Source of the DNA: Flavobacterium bernardetii
Lineage (GTDB): Bacteria; Bacteroidota; Bacteroidia; Flavobacteriales; Flavobacteriaceae
Assembly (NCBI RefSeq): GCF_011305415.1
Contig: NZ_JAANOQ010000002.1
Coordinates: 181,186 to 245,185 of the forward strand
Direction: 5' to 3'
Length of the DNA: 64,000 nucleotides
In this document: positions 8,144 to 17,115 of the stretch, in pieces
How the letters are laid out: each line of letters opens with the position of its first letter
How positions within the stretch are numbered: the first letter of the stretch is position 1
Translations under genes and position numbers: made by a program
Notes under the pieces: generated by a model
Told to the model about the DNA's origin: nothing
Seen by the model: only the letters and a program-made list of their open reading frames with translations
Databases searched by the model: none

Positions 8144-11100
8144 ATGAAAACAATTTTAAAAACAATTTTATTTTCTACCCTTTTTTCAATTAATTTAAGA
8201 GCACAAACAATTGACGCTACTTTGTTAGAAACAAATTTTGCAGGTGATAGTAATCCAAAAAACATAACTAAAGGAAGTACTAAAATATATTTTTCAGCTA
8301 ATGATGGTATGCATGGTAGAGAATTATGGGTTTATAATTCTATTACTAATACAACCAGTTTGGTTAAAGACATATATGTTAACAATCAAAGTGGTTTGGA
8401 AGATTCTAACTTTGTGACAATTAATGATCAATTATATTTTACCGCAAATGATGGCGTAAATGGGGTTGAATTATGGACTAGTGATGGGACAGAAACAGGA
8501 ACTTTTTTAATTAAAAACATCAACAATAATGGGGATAGCTCAATTAGTAAATTAAAAGTTTTAAATGGTAATATTTTTTTTAGTGCAAATGACAATGTTA
8601 ATGGTCAGGAATTGTGGATTAGTGATGGAACAACAAATGGGACGACACTTTTGAAAGATATTAATTTTGGAAATAATTCAAGTAATCCAACAGATTTTTT
8701 CGTTTTCAATAATAATTTGTTTTTTTTATGTGACAATGGAATTAACGGACTTGAATTATGGAAAAGTGATGGTACTAATTTTGGAACCACTATATTAAAA
8801 GATATAAATCCAAGTACTAATATGAGTATTTTTATTGGAAATAATTTTATTTTTTTCAATAATAATTTTTACTTTTTTGCAAATAATGGTACTACTGGAT
8901 TTGAGTTATGGAAAAGTGATGGAACAACTATTGGAACTCAATTATTAAAAGATATATTTATTGGAACAAATAGTTCTTCTTATACAATGATTGGTAGTTC
9001 AACAAGTAATTATTTCGTTTTTGGAGCAAAAAATTCTACAAACGGAAATGAATTATGGAAAAGTGACGGAACGTCTACTGGAACTTTACTTTTAAAAGAT
9101 ATAAATTCAACATGGGACGGTATAAACAATGATTCAGAATTTGTTACATTTAATGGTAAAGTATATTTCACAGCTAATAATGATTTAAATGGTTATGAAT
9201 TATGGGTTACAGACGGTTCGGCTATAGGAACTCAAATTGTTAAAGATATTTTTGTAGGCATTAATTCTAGTGATGTTTCAAAATTAACTCCTACAAGTAA
9301 TTTTATTGTTTTTTCTGCAACAGACAATTCAACTAGTTATAAAAGTTTATGGAAAAGTGATGGCACATTGAGTGGAACTTCTCAAGTAAAAAATATAGAT
9401 TTATCACAAACAAGTGGTACAGAATTGTCATTTATTGAACTAAATAATCAAATATATTTTCAAGGTGGAAATAATAGCCTTAATGGAATAGAATTATGGA
9501 AATCAGATGGGACATTAAATAACACATTTGTAGTTAGTGATGTTTTTCACAAATATGGCAGTTTTGGTAATAGGGATTTTATTGAGTTTAATAACAAAAT
9601 GATTTTTGCAGGTACAGATGGAGTCCATGGAACTGAACCTTTTATAACAGATGGTACTATAAATGGTACTAAAATGATAAAAGATTTAAATCCAAACAGT
9701 TATTCAATTTATAATGATTATGATTATAGACCTTCTTTTACAAAAGCTGGTAGTAACGTTTATTTTAGAGGCACTAATGGATTGTCAGGCTTTGAACTTT
9801 TTAAAACAGATGGAACAGAATCAGGGACATCTCTGGTAAAAGATGTTGTGCCAGGTAATACTAGTAGTATTGGAGATTTTACGCTATTTATGAATCTAAA
9901 TGACATTGTTTTTTTTAAAGCAAATGACCAAATTCATGGAGAAGAATTATGGAGAAGTGATGGGACTGATTTAGGTACATATCTTCTAAAAGATATTAAC
10001 CCAGGAACAGGAAATGGAGTTACTAGTTCTAATTTATTTTATAATCATTATAATATTACAAATGAAAATTGCTATGCAATATTAAATGGATACCTGTATT
10101 TTATAGGTAGAGATAACTTAGAATATGGAATTTGGAGAACAGATGGTACGACTAACGGTACTATAAAAGTTGTTTCACTACCTTCAAGTGGAAGTTACAA
10201 TTACAGACCAGAGATAATTAATTCAGCTAATGGGAAAGTTTTTTTTAAAACAAATATTAATAATTCTAGTTATGGGAATAATAGTTTGTGGTCTACAGAT
10301 GGAACACAATCAGGAACAGTGTTTTTAGGCTCATGGTTGATGAGTGGCTCTGCACACTTTAGAAAAAATATTGTCTTTAATAATGAATTATATTTTACTT
10401 TAAATACTGAAAATGGAATTGCTTTGATGAAATCTGATGGTACGTTTAATGGAACTGTTATGGTAACAAATCCAAATTTCACAAATCATGAGACTTTTAA
10501 TTCACTAAAATCTTGTGGGAATTTTGTTTATTTCACAACTGGTCTAAGTGGGCAATCTGTAGGTGTTCAACTTTGGAAAACAGATGGAACAAATATTGGA
10601 ACTACTCTTGTTGAAGAGATACCTACAGGAGGACTTGATTATTTTGCAGATTGTACTTGTATACAAAATAATTTATTCTTTCTAAAACATTTTAATTCAG
10701 ATGAAGTTTGGTATATCAATGATAATTTAACAACTCCAAACAACTATCAAATTAATGTTTTAAATTCAAATGATTTTTCTAATAATTATGGAATCACTGA
10801 TATACATAACTTTAATAATAATTTGTTATTAGAAGGTACTACTCAATTATCTGGAAATGAACTTTACTTTTCAAATATCTCAAATGTTTTAAATGTAGAA
10901 AATTTTGATTCAGATAATTTTAAATCTAGTAAAATAATAATGTATCCAAATCCTTCAAATGGAAAAATTAACGTATTTATTAAGGATAATTCAAAGATTG
11001 TTGATGTTTCTGTTTATAATTTTTTAGGAGAAAATGTTATGAAATCTTTGCTGCCAGTAAGCCTAGATTCATACGATTTAAGTAAATTGAATAAAGGCAT

Positions 11101-11161
11101 ATATCTGATTAAAATAACAACTGAAAACTATTCTGAAACAAAAAAAATAATTATAGAATAA
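8144..11161 (+). CDS. Secreted ELWxxDGT-repeat protein with T9SS sorting domain
   Basis: A protein of 1005 residues. It opens with a signal peptide (MKTILKTILFSTLFSINLRAQT) and contains about 16 ELWxxDGT-type repeats, such as GVELWTSDGTETG, GFELWKSDGTTIG and GEELWRSDGTDLG, spaced about 45-60 residues apart and likely forming beta-propeller-like blades. The last 75 residues form a T9SS type A C-terminal domain: MYPNPSNGKINV, then VYNFLGENV, then LSKLNKGIYLIKI. The protein is therefore predicted to be secreted and released or anchored at the surface. The true function of ELWxxDGT proteins is unknown. The gene stands alone between two closely related terminators. Confidence 0.9.
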   Translation: MKTILKTILFSTLFSINLRAQTIDATLLETNFAGDSNPKNITKGSTKIYFSANDGMHGRELWVYNSITNTTSLVKDIYVNNQSGLEDSNFVTINDQLYFTANDGVNGVELWTSDGTETGTFLIKNINNNGDSSISKLKVLNGNIFFSANDNVNGQELWISDGTTNGTTLLKDINFGNNSSNPTDFFVFNNNLFFLCDNGINGLELWKSDGTNFGTTILKDINPSTNMSIFIGNNFIFFNNNFYFFANNGTTGFELWKSDGTTIGTQLLKDIFIGTNSSSYTMIGSSTSNYFVFGAKNSTNGNELWKSDGTSTGTLLLKDINSTWDGINNDSEFVTFNGKVYFTANNDLNGYELWVTDGSAIGTQIVKDIFVGINSSDVSKLTPTSNFIVFSATDNSTSYKSLWKSDGTLSGTSQVKNIDLSQTSGTELSFIELNNQIYFQGGNNSLNGIELWKSDGTLNNTFVVSDVFHKYGSFGNRDFIEFNNKMIFAGTDGVHGTEPFITDGTINGTKMIKDLNPNSYSIYNDYDYRPSFTKAGSNVYFRGTNGLSGFELFKTDGTESGTSLVKDVVPGNTSSIGDFTLFMNLNDIVFFKANDQIHGEELWRSDGTDLGTYLLKDINPGTGNGVTSSNLFYNHYNITNENCYAILNGYLYFIGRDNLEYGIWRTDGTTNGTIKVVSLPSSGSYNYRPEIINSANGKVFFKTNINNSSYGNNSLWSTDGTQSGTVFLGSWLMSGSAHFRKNIVFNNELYFTLNTENGIALMKSDGTFNGTVMVTNPNFTNHETFNSLKSCGNFVYFTTGLSGQSVGVQLWKTDGTNIGTTLVEEIPTGGLDYFADCTCIQNNLFFLKHFNSDEVWYINDNLTTPNNYQINVLNSNDFSNNYGITDIHNFNNNLLLEGTTQLSGNELYFSNISNVLNVENFDSDNFKSSKIIMYPNPSNGKINVFIKDNSKIVDVSVYNFLGENVMKSLLPVSLDSYDLSKLNKGIYLIKITTENYSETKKIIIE

Positions 11162-11184
11162 TTTTATAATTTAAGTTGTAAACA

Positions 11185-11222
11185 AAAACCGATGCTTTAC
11201 TATAAAGTCATCGGTTTTTTGT
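11185..11222 (+). terminator. Intrinsic terminator after the ELWxxDGT gene
   Basis: AAACCGATG (11186-11194) pairs with CATCGGTTT (11209-11217), followed by T-rich DNA. The stem and the flanking CTTAAT closely match the terminator at 7850-7886. Confidence 0.85.
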
Positions 11223-11263
11223 TTTCTTAATCTAGGTTAAGTGTTTTTCTTTTGACCACATCG

Positions 11264-11271
11264 TAAATTTG
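11264..11271 (+). promoter_or_regulatory. -7 promoter element (TAAATTTG) of the redox operon
   Basis: TAAATTTG fits TAnnTTTG and lies 26 bases before the pirin start. A TTTG at 11251-11254 is too close to serve as the -33 element, and no other good one is seen. Confidence 0.45.
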
Positions 11272-11297
11272 TATCATAATAATCACTAAATTTATAT

Positions 11298-12017
11298 ATG
11301 ATGAACAATACAGTTTTACACAAAGCAAATACAAGAGGTCATGCCAATCACGGTTGGTTAAATGCCTACCATAGTTTCAGTTTCGCAAGTTGGTACAATC
11401 CAGAAAGAGTGCAGTTTGGAACGTTGAGAGTTTTAAATGATGATGCCGTTGCAGCTGGAATGGGTTTCGGAACGCATCCACACGATAATATGGAGATTAT
11501 CACGATTCCTTTGGAAGGTGATTTGGCGCATAAAGACAGTATGGGAAATGAATCTACCATAAAAACGGGCGATGTACAAGTCATGAGTGCTGGAACTGGA
11601 ATTCAACACAGTGAGTTTAATCCGAATGCTGATCAACACACAAAATTATTCCAAATTTGGTTGTTTCCTAGAGTTAGAAATGTGGAACCTCGTTACCAAC
11701 AAATTACTTTAGATGTAACGGAACAAAAAAATAACTTCGCACAAATTTTATCTCCAAATGCTGAGGATGCTGGAGTTTGGATTCACCAAGATGCGTGGTT
11801 TCATTTAGCAGATTTCGACAAAGATTTTTCTAAAACCTACGAATTGAAAAAAGAAGGAAACGGAATGTATGTTTTCGTAATTTCAGGAACAATTACCGTA
11901 GACGGACAAGAATTAGAAACGCGTGATGGATTAGGAATTACCGATTTTGAAACGTTAGAGATTAAAGCGACTTCCGATGCGAAATTTTTATTAATGGAAA
12001 TTCCAATGGAACACTAA
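11298..12017 (+). CDS. Pirin family protein
   Basis: A protein of 239 residues, two cupin domains. The N-terminal cupin has the iron-binding set expected for pirins: His60 and His62 in GFGTHPHDNMEII, and His104 and Glu106 in GIQHSEFNP. Bacterial pirins of the YhaK/YhhW type have quercetinase activity or act as redox sensors; the role here is not specified by sequence. An adjacent second ATG (11301) could equally be the start. It leads a six-gene rightward operon of redox and stress genes ending at the terminator at 14073-14116. Confidence 0.9.
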   Translation: MMNNTVLHKANTRGHANHGWLNAYHSFSFASWYNPERVQFGTLRVLNDDAVAAGMGFGTHPHDNMEIITIPLEGDLAHKDSMGNESTIKTGDVQVMSAGTGIQHSEFNPNADQHTKLFQIWLFPRVRNVEPRYQQITLDVTEQKNNFAQILSPNAEDAGVWIHQDAWFHLADFDKDFSKTYELKKEGNGMYVFVISGTITVDGQELETRDGLGITDFETLEIKATSDAKFLLMEIPMEH

Positions 12018-12052
12018 TTAGTGAGCAGTCGCAGTATTCAGTCTCAGTAAAA
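12018..12052. repeat. Copy of CAGTCTCAGT-type simple repeat
   Basis: This spacer contains GCAGTCGCAGTATTCAGTC and CAGTCTCAGT. The reverse complement of the latter (ACTGAGACTG) is the unit of the longer array at 31531-31602. Confidence 0.6.
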
Positions 12053-12060
12053 AGAAAATT

Positions 12061-12345
12061 ATGAACGAAGAAGTACAACTAAAAAGCAATGATAAAAACG
12101 GAGCTTTTTTCATTGAAATTGACGGAAAACAAGAAGCATTAATGACATTCGTTTTTGCTGGCGATGATAAAATAATTATTGATCATACGGAAGTCAATCC
12201 AGGTAATAACGGAAAAGGTTTTGGTAAAAAAATGGTTGCGAAAGCTGTTGAATTTGCCAGAGAAAAAGGAATTAAAATTATTCCACTTTGTCCGTTTGTG
12301 AAAAGTGTTTTTGATAAAACGCTAGAATTTAGAGACGTTTTGTAA
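12061..12345 (+). CDS. GNAT-type N-acetyltransferase (YjdJ-like)
   Basis: A short protein of 94 residues made of the minimal GNAT core. It has the strand IIIDHTEVNP followed by the acetyl-CoA loop GNNGKGFGKKMVAKAVEFARE, and the family ending KIIPLCPFVKSVFDK. The small N-acetyltransferases of the YjdJ type share this length. In E. coli yjdJ lies next to yjdI, the divergent Fe-S protein; a YjdI-like gene lies two genes downstream here, so the association appears conserved. The substrate is unknown. Confidence 0.85.
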   Translation: MNEEVQLKSNDKNGAFFIEIDGKQEALMTFVFAGDDKIIIDHTEVNPGNNGKGFGKKMVAKAVEFAREKGIKIIPLCPFVKSVFDKTLEFRDVL

Positions 12346-12353
12346 ATAAGATT

Positions 12354-12386
12354 ATCCTGCAAGGTTTCCAAAACCTTGTAGGTATT
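12354..12386. repeat. Intergenic palindrome (CAAGGTTT/AAACCTTG)
   Basis: CTGCAAGGTTTCCAAAACCT and the following TGTAG form an inverted repeat of about 12 bases per arm around a short centre. It sits inside the operon between the GNAT and OsmC genes and has no T tract, so it looks like a repeat element or RNA hairpin rather than a terminator. Confidence 0.65.
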
Positions 12387-12399
12387 TATATAAAAAATC

Positions 12400-12807
12400 A
12401 TGGTAAATTTACTAGAAAATAACATCACAGGAAAAATTGGAGCACAGAAATATTTGTGCACCATTTCTTGGCGAAACGGAACTTTCGTAATGGATGAACC
12501 CGAAAGTATTGAAGGAAAAGACTTGGGTCCAGATCCCTATTCTACACTTTTGGCTTCTTTAGCTGGTTGTACGTTGTCGACATTACGAATGTATATCGAT
12601 AGAAAAGGTTGGGACATTCCAGAGATTAATATTTCTTTAAATTTATCTCAAGAAAATATTCCAGAATTAACTACAACGATATCAAGAACCATTACTTTTT
12701 CAAACACAATTGAAGAAGATATAAAAAACAGGTTGTTAATCATTGCCGAAAAATGTCCTGTTTCTAAAATTCTAAAAAACAACATTTTAATCCACACAAC
12801 GATATAA
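12400..12807 (+). CDS. OsmC family protein
   Basis: A protein of 135 residues with the OsmC/Ohr fold pattern. Cys57 in LASLAGCTLSTLRMY and Cys119 in IAEKCPVSKIL are the two conserved cysteines that reduce organic hydroperoxides in characterised relatives. It ends 2 bases before the Fe-S protein gene, so the two are tightly coupled. It is probably a cytoplasmic thiol peroxidase-like protein for oxidative stress; whether it is Ohr- or OsmC/YhfA-like cannot be fixed from sequence alone. Confidence 0.88.
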   Translation: MVNLLENNITGKIGAQKYLCTISWRNGTFVMDEPESIEGKDLGPDPYSTLLASLAGCTLSTLRMYIDRKGWDIPEINISLNLSQENIPELTTTISRTITFSNTIEEDIKNRLLIIAEKCPVSKILKNNILIHTTI

Positions 12808-12809
12808 TC

Positions 12810-13037
12810 ATGGATCCAAAAAATATTAAAAAAGAATATACAAATGGTGAAGTAACCATTGTATGGCAATCTGGAAAGTGTACGCATTCTGGAAATTGTG
12901 TAAGAAATAATCCAGATGTGTTTAAACCAAAAGAACAACCTTGGATTACACCAGAAAATTCGACTACTGATAAAATTATTGAAACTGTGAAAAAGTGTCC
13001 ATCTGGCGCTTTATCATTTTATTTAAACGATAAATAA
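12810..13037 (+). CDS. Divergent Fe-S mono-cluster protein (YjdI-like, Fer4_19)
   Basis: A protein of 75 residues. The cluster motif is CTHSGNC (Cys24, His26, Cys30) followed by NPDVF and a distal KKCPSGAL (Cys63). Only three cysteines are present in the whole protein, so His26 or an outside ligand may complete the site, or the cluster may be a 3Fe type. It lies between the OsmC and SRPBCC genes, overlapping the latter start by one base (TAATG), and probably supplies electrons or senses redox state in this operon. Confidence 0.85.
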   Translation: MDPKNIKKEYTNGEVTIVWQSGKCTHSGNCVRNNPDVFKPKEQPWITPENSTTDKIIETVKKCPSGALSFYLNDK

Positions 13038-13444
13038 TGGTTCAGTACACAACAATTGTAAACGCTTCTTTGGAAAAAGTGTGGCAACATTTAATTCTTA
13101 AAATTGAAAAGCCAGAAAACTTTGTTCCAGGCGTAAGTGATGTAATTATTTTGGAGAAAAACGAAGACTTCGTAACCAGAAAAATGACCATTACTGTGGA
13201 AGGAAATGCGACTACTTTAGTCGAAAAAATTACTTTCATTCCTTATAAAGTGAGGTTTTTGCTACTAGAGCATCCGAAGTTTGAAGGTTATGTAGATAAT
13301 GATATCAAGCCAATTTCAGAAAATGAAACAGAAATGACTTTCACGATAAATTGGAAAGATAAAACCACACAATCAGAATTTGATACTCAAGAAATGGTGA
13401 AAAACGCTGTATTAAAAACGAAAACTTTTATAGAAAATAACTAA
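13037..13444 (+). CDS. SRPBCC family protein
   Basis: A protein of 135 residues with a START/Bet v1-like pattern: MVQYTTIVNASLEKVWQHLI at the N-terminus, a beta-sheet-rich middle and the long C-terminal helix MVKNAVLKTKTFIENN. Such proteins bind hydrophobic ligands in a cavity. It is translationally coupled to the Fe-S gene through a one-base overlap, so it belongs to the redox operon. The ligand is unknown. Confidence 0.75.
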   Translation: MVQYTTIVNASLEKVWQHLILKIEKPENFVPGVSDVIILEKNEDFVTRKMTITVEGNATTLVEKITFIPYKVRFLLLEHPKFEGYVDNDIKPISENETEMTFTINWKDKTTQSEFDTQEMVKNAVLKTKTFIENN

Positions 13445-13537
13445 TGAAATCGCTAATAACAAAAAGTTTGTGTAAGCAAACACCTATAACCAAAATGCGA
13501 TTGCATATGTTACCGCTTAAAAATAAAATTTAAACAT

Positions 13538-14059
13538 ATGAAAAAAATCATCGCTTTTGCTGGTTCGTCAAGTAAGACATCCATAAACAAACAATTGGCA
13601 ACCTATGCTGCCAACCAATTTGAAAATGCTTCTGTGGAAGTGTTAGATTTAATTGATTACGAAATGCCTATTTATTCCGTAGATAAAGAAAAAGAAAACG
13701 GAATTCATAAATTAGCAACTGATTTCTATGCGAAATTAGGAAGCGCCGATTTAATTGTCATTTCGTTTGCAGAACATAACGGAAATTACTCAACAGCTTT
13801 CAAAAATGTTTTAGATTGGACGTCAAGAATTAACGCCAAAACCTTTCAGGAAAAAGAAATGTTATTATTAGCTACTTCACCTGGTGCTCGTGGTGGAAGT
13901 TCGGTTTTAGACATTGCCACTAAGAGATTTCCATTTCAAGGCGGAATTGTAAAAGGAAGTTTTTCTTTGCCAAGTTTCAACGATAATTTTGATACCGAAA
14001 AAGGAATAACAAATGAAGACTTGAAAAAGCAATTATTAGAAATTATAAAAGCGATTTAG
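13538..14059 (+). CDS. NAD(P)H-dependent FMN reductase family protein
   Basis: A flavodoxin-fold protein of 173 residues. The N-terminal FMN phosphate loop AGSSSKTSINKQLA and the motifs SFAEHNGNYSTAFKNVLDW and SPGARGGSSVLDIA are typical of the NADPH-dependent FMN reductase family (azoreductase/chromate reductase/YieF-like). It follows the SRPBCC gene by 93 bases and ends the operon just before the terminator at 14073. It likely reduces quinones, azo compounds or flavin with NAD(P)H. Confidence 0.88.
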   Translation: MKKIIAFAGSSSKTSINKQLATYAANQFENASVEVLDLIDYEMPIYSVDKEKENGIHKLATDFYAKLGSADLIVISFAEHNGNYSTAFKNVLDWTSRINAKTFQEKEMLLLATSPGARGGSSVLDIATKRFPFQGGIVKGSFSLPSFNDNFDTEKGITNEDLKKQLLEIIKAI

Positions 14060-14072
14060 TTTTAAAATATAT

Positions 14073-14116
14073 AAAAAAAAGGGAAGTTCTGATTTAGAAA
14101 CTTCCCTTTTTTTTTG
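14073..14116 (+). terminator. Intrinsic terminator of the redox operon
   Basis: GGGAAGTT (14081-14088) and AACTTCCC (14099-14106) form the stem around a 10-base loop (CTGATTTAGA), with A run before and T run after, so it can work both ways. The same hairpin, with an identical loop, occurs at 17086-17115. Confidence 0.9.
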
Positions 14117-14247
14117 AAAAATATTTAAGTATTTAAATAATAGTAAAGCAATTATTATTTGTTGGTTTTGTTTTAACTGTTAGGATTTATTTTAAAATTT
14201 TAACAAAGATTACGGATAATCCGTAAAGTTAATAAAACTACATAAGT

Positions 14248-14255
14248 TAGATTTG
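14248..14255 (+). promoter_or_regulatory. -7 promoter element (TAGATTTG)
   Basis: TAGATTTG matches TAnnTTTG and lies 29 bases before the lipoprotein start at 14285. A clear -33 TTTG at the right distance is not seen. Confidence 0.4.
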
Positions 14256-14284
14256 ATTACACACAAAAACAAGCATTAATAATT

Positions 14285-14650
14285 ATGAGAAAAATCATTT
14301 TAACAGCAAGTGTATTACTAACTTTATTTGCTTGCCAAAACACTGAAGAAGTAAAAACAGAAAACACAACAACTTCAAAGGTAATGCGTAGAGCAGACCA
14401 AGTGGAAAACTTCAAAAAAGCTATTACAGAAATTAACAAACCACAGTATGCGCCTACAAAAGAGCATATTGAAAAATATGGTTCAGAACTTTCTGATGAA
14501 AGAAAACAAGTTTTATTGCAACCTGCAAAAGATTTAATTATTGCAACTGGAGTAACAGAAGCAGAATTAAGTAAAGAAACAACAAATGATATTTTAAACA
14601 AAGCGTTTAAAATTTATGTTTCGCAAACAGCTCATCAATCAACTAAATAA
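14285..14650 (+). CDS. Small lipoprotein of unknown function
   Basis: A protein of 121 residues with a lipoprotein signal peptide ending in the lipobox LFAC (Cys17). The mature part is charged and helical, with DQVENFKKAITEINKPQ and DERKQVLLQPAKDLII, and no recognised domain. It is followed after 6 bases by another secreted protein gene, so the two are probably co-transcribed. It is likely attached to a membrane, but its role is unknown. Confidence 0.75.
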   Translation: MRKIILTASVLLTLFACQNTEEVKTENTTTSKVMRRADQVENFKKAITEINKPQYAPTKEHIEKYGSELSDERKQVLLQPAKDLIIATGVTEAELSKETTNDILNKAFKIYVSQTAHQSTK

Positions 14651-14656
14651 TTTATT

Positions 14657-15205
14657 ATGAAAAAATTTATAAAAATTTCGGTTTTTTTACTTTTTACAAG
14701 TAATATGTTTGCAGTACCAAGTATTGTAAATGTTATTAATGCAACTACTGAACACACTTTATACTATAATGTAAAATTAGCAAGTAAAACAAATGGCTAC
14801 CCAATAATTTCTGCTAGCAAAGTAACTGGTTCTTATAATTATTTAACATTAGGTGCTGGTTACTCTTTGTCTTTTAGCTCTTTTAGCGAATTGAATACCT
14901 TATATGGATCAACAGGTTTAAATTTCATAAAACAAACTAGTGCTACTAGTAGTACAACAAGTACTAATGTTGGTAGTTTAAATATGTATTGTTTAGCTTC
15001 TCCTTATGGTTCTTTAAATATGGAATGGGCGGGTTTTATTTATAAAGTACAAAACGCTACAAGTACAGAAGGTTCGTGGATGCGTTTTGACGATTTTGCA
15101 TCTTGGTTTAGTGGATATAATGAATATGTTAGTCATACTTACACAGAAGCTTATACCACTTACACAATTGGTGGTGAACGCTATTTTGTAGTAAGCGATT
15201 TATAA
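14657..15205 (+). CDS. Secreted protein of unknown function
   Basis: A protein of 182 residues with a signal peptide (MKKFIKISVFLLFTSNMFA). The mature part is rich in Ser, Thr and Tyr and looks beta-stranded, with WMRFDDFASWFSGYNEYVSH near the C-terminus. There is no lipobox and no T9SS sorting domain, so it may be periplasmic. I recognise no family. It is closely linked to the lipoprotein gene upstream and ends at a hairpin terminator. Confidence 0.65.
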   Translation: MKKFIKISVFLLFTSNMFAVPSIVNVINATTEHTLYYNVKLASKTNGYPIISASKVTGSYNYLTLGAGYSLSFSSFSELNTLYGSTGLNFIKQTSATSSTTSTNVGSLNMYCLASPYGSLNMEWAGFIYKVQNATSTEGSWMRFDDFASWFSGYNEYVSHTYTEAYTTYTIGGERYFVVSDL

Positions 15206-15213
15206 AAAAAATA

Positions 15214-15247
15214 AAACTGCTAACTAAAAAAGGTTAGCAGTTTTTTT
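15214..15247 (+). terminator. Intrinsic terminator
   Basis: AAACTGCTAAC (15214-15224) pairs with GTTAGCAGTTT (15233-15243), followed by a T run. Confidence 0.9.
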
Positions 15248-15275
15248 ATCTTTACAGAACTAAAAGTCAAAATCT

Positions 15276-17060
15276 ATGAAAAAAACATATTTAATAGTGC
15301 TATTATTGTTTAGTTGCGTTTTATTCTCGCAAAACAATTACAATAGAACTTGGGCAACTTATTTTGGTGGTAGTGATTTTGATCTTTCAGATGCACTTAC
15401 TGATAGATTTGGTAATTTGGTAGTAACAGCTATTGTTTCCACGAGTGGTAATACAGCTATTACAAATGATGTAAACTATTATAATCAATTTAAAACAGCT
15501 ACAGGTTTGTCATATCAAACGGGAATGGATGGTGGTTATCAATCTTTTGTAGCAAAATTTTCACCTGATGGTGATTTGTTGTTTGCTACATATTTGCCTT
15601 ATGGAATAGTAGAGATTCAACAAAACAAACAAAATAAATGGGTAATTAGAGGAAATACAAAACAAACAAACATAGGCACAGTAGGCACATGGCTTGCCAA
15701 TCCATCAGCTATTGCGACAGGTTATTCATATCCAATTATTACACAATTGTTAGAAGATTTTACCACTGATTGGCTTTCTTATATACCGAATACTTCAAAT
15801 ACAAGTTCTTTTGATGATTTTTATTTAGATGACAATCATAATATTTATTTGTTCACAAACTATTCTGATACTAGCTTTCCTAACTTAACTACTCCTATTA
15901 CTTTCCAGCCTAATTTTATTTTGGAATATGATGTTAATAATCATATTATTCCTAATGGATATTTGTGTAAGTTGAACAATCTAGGGCAACAACAATGGGC
16001 TACTTTTTTGGGTTTAATGTCAGTGAATGATGTGTTAATTACAAATAGTGAATTAGTGATTACAGGTATTAGAAACGAAAATTTGCCAGCTTATAATAAT
16101 TATTATTGTACTGAAACGAATTGTGATGTTACGGCTACAGAATATGTTTTTACTAAATTTGATCCTAACACAGGCCAACGAATTTTTAGTAAATATATTC
16201 CTTCTAATGTTTTTATAGGAGGAGATACTGTTACAGATGGTAGTAATTTTTATGTATTAAATCTAATATCTTCTAATGATAAAATGTCATTAAATGCCTA
16301 TCAATCAGCAAACGGAGGATTAGGATATGATTTGTATTTAGCCAAATACAACTCAAATTTTCAATTACAATGGGCAACCTACATTGGAGGTAGTGGTTTT
16401 GAATATCCAAATGATTATTTAAATTGGCTTGAGTATAAAGACGGTTATTTATATTTAAGTGCAAACACCGATAGTGGTAATAATTTTATTTTTTCACCAA
16501 ACCCATATTCAGCAACAAAGCAAGGTAATGATGATAATTTTATTATGAAATTTTCTACAGATGGTGCTTTAGTTTGGGGTAGTTATTATGGCGGTTTAGG
16601 ACATGAAAATTTTAATAGTAAAATAGTGCCTACATCTAATGAGTCTTTTTATATTTGTGGTAGAACAACAAGTACAAGTACTATGACAACAACGGGTTGT
16701 CATCAGGAAACTATGAATATTCATCCTGTTCTAAATGTTCCTTTTGTTGATAAATGGAATGGTTACATCGCGAAATTTTCTCCCGTGGTTTTAAGTTCAG
16801 ATAGTTTTGCTGAAAACACAATACAAATTTATCCAAATCCTTCAAATGGTATAGTAACTATTTCTGGAGGTAATTTAAGTAAAGAAAAACATCAATTGAC
16901 TATTTATAACGAATTAGGTCAGCAAGTTTATAATAAAAATATGGCTTTGTTTAATGAGTATACTATTAATCTAAGTCATTTAAGTAAAGGTGTGTATTTT
17001 ATTACGCTACAATCTGAAGAATCAAATTTGAAACAAACAGAAAAATTAATTATTAAATAG
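15276..17060 (+). CDS. Secreted beta-propeller-like protein with T9SS sorting domain
   Basis: A protein of 594 residues with a signal peptide (MKKTYLIVLLLFSCVLFSQ). SBBP-like blades recur with the pattern WATYFGGSDFD, QWATYIGGSGFE and WGSYYGGLGHENF, suggesting a beta-propeller of the type seen in large surface proteins. The last 75 residues form a T9SS C-terminal domain (IYPNPSNGIVTI, then IYNELGQQV, then LSKGVYFITL). The protein is thus probably exported across the outer membrane. It sits between two copies of the same terminator together with the two small secreted-protein genes. Confidence 0.85.
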   Translation: MKKTYLIVLLLFSCVLFSQNNYNRTWATYFGGSDFDLSDALTDRFGNLVVTAIVSTSGNTAITNDVNYYNQFKTATGLSYQTGMDGGYQSFVAKFSPDGDLLFATYLPYGIVEIQQNKQNKWVIRGNTKQTNIGTVGTWLANPSAIATGYSYPIITQLLEDFTTDWLSYIPNTSNTSSFDDFYLDDNHNIYLFTNYSDTSFPNLTTPITFQPNFILEYDVNNHIIPNGYLCKLNNLGQQQWATFLGLMSVNDVLITNSELVITGIRNENLPAYNNYYCTETNCDVTATEYVFTKFDPNTGQRIFSKYIPSNVFIGGDTVTDGSNFYVLNLISSNDKMSLNAYQSANGGLGYDLYLAKYNSNFQLQWATYIGGSGFEYPNDYLNWLEYKDGYLYLSANTDSGNNFIFSPNPYSATKQGNDDNFIMKFSTDGALVWGSYYGGLGHENFNSKIVPTSNESFYICGRTTSTSTMTTTGCHQETMNIHPVLNVPFVDKWNGYIAKFSPVVLSSDSFAENTIQIYPNPSNGIVTISGGNLSKEKHQLTIYNELGQQVYNKNMALFNEYTINLSHLSKGVYFITLQSEESNLKQTEKLIIK

Positions 17061-17085
17061 AAATTGTATTTCAATAATTTAAAAG

Positions 17086-17115
17086 AAAAAGGGAAGTTCT
17101 GATTTAGAAACTTCC
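17086..17115. terminator. Bidirectional terminator between convergent genes
   Basis: GGGAAGTT (17091-17098) and AACTTCCC (17109-17116) with an identical 10-base loop to the terminator at 14073-14116. A run on the left and T run on the right let it serve both the plus gene ending at 17060 and the minus gene ending at 17127. Confidence 0.9.
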
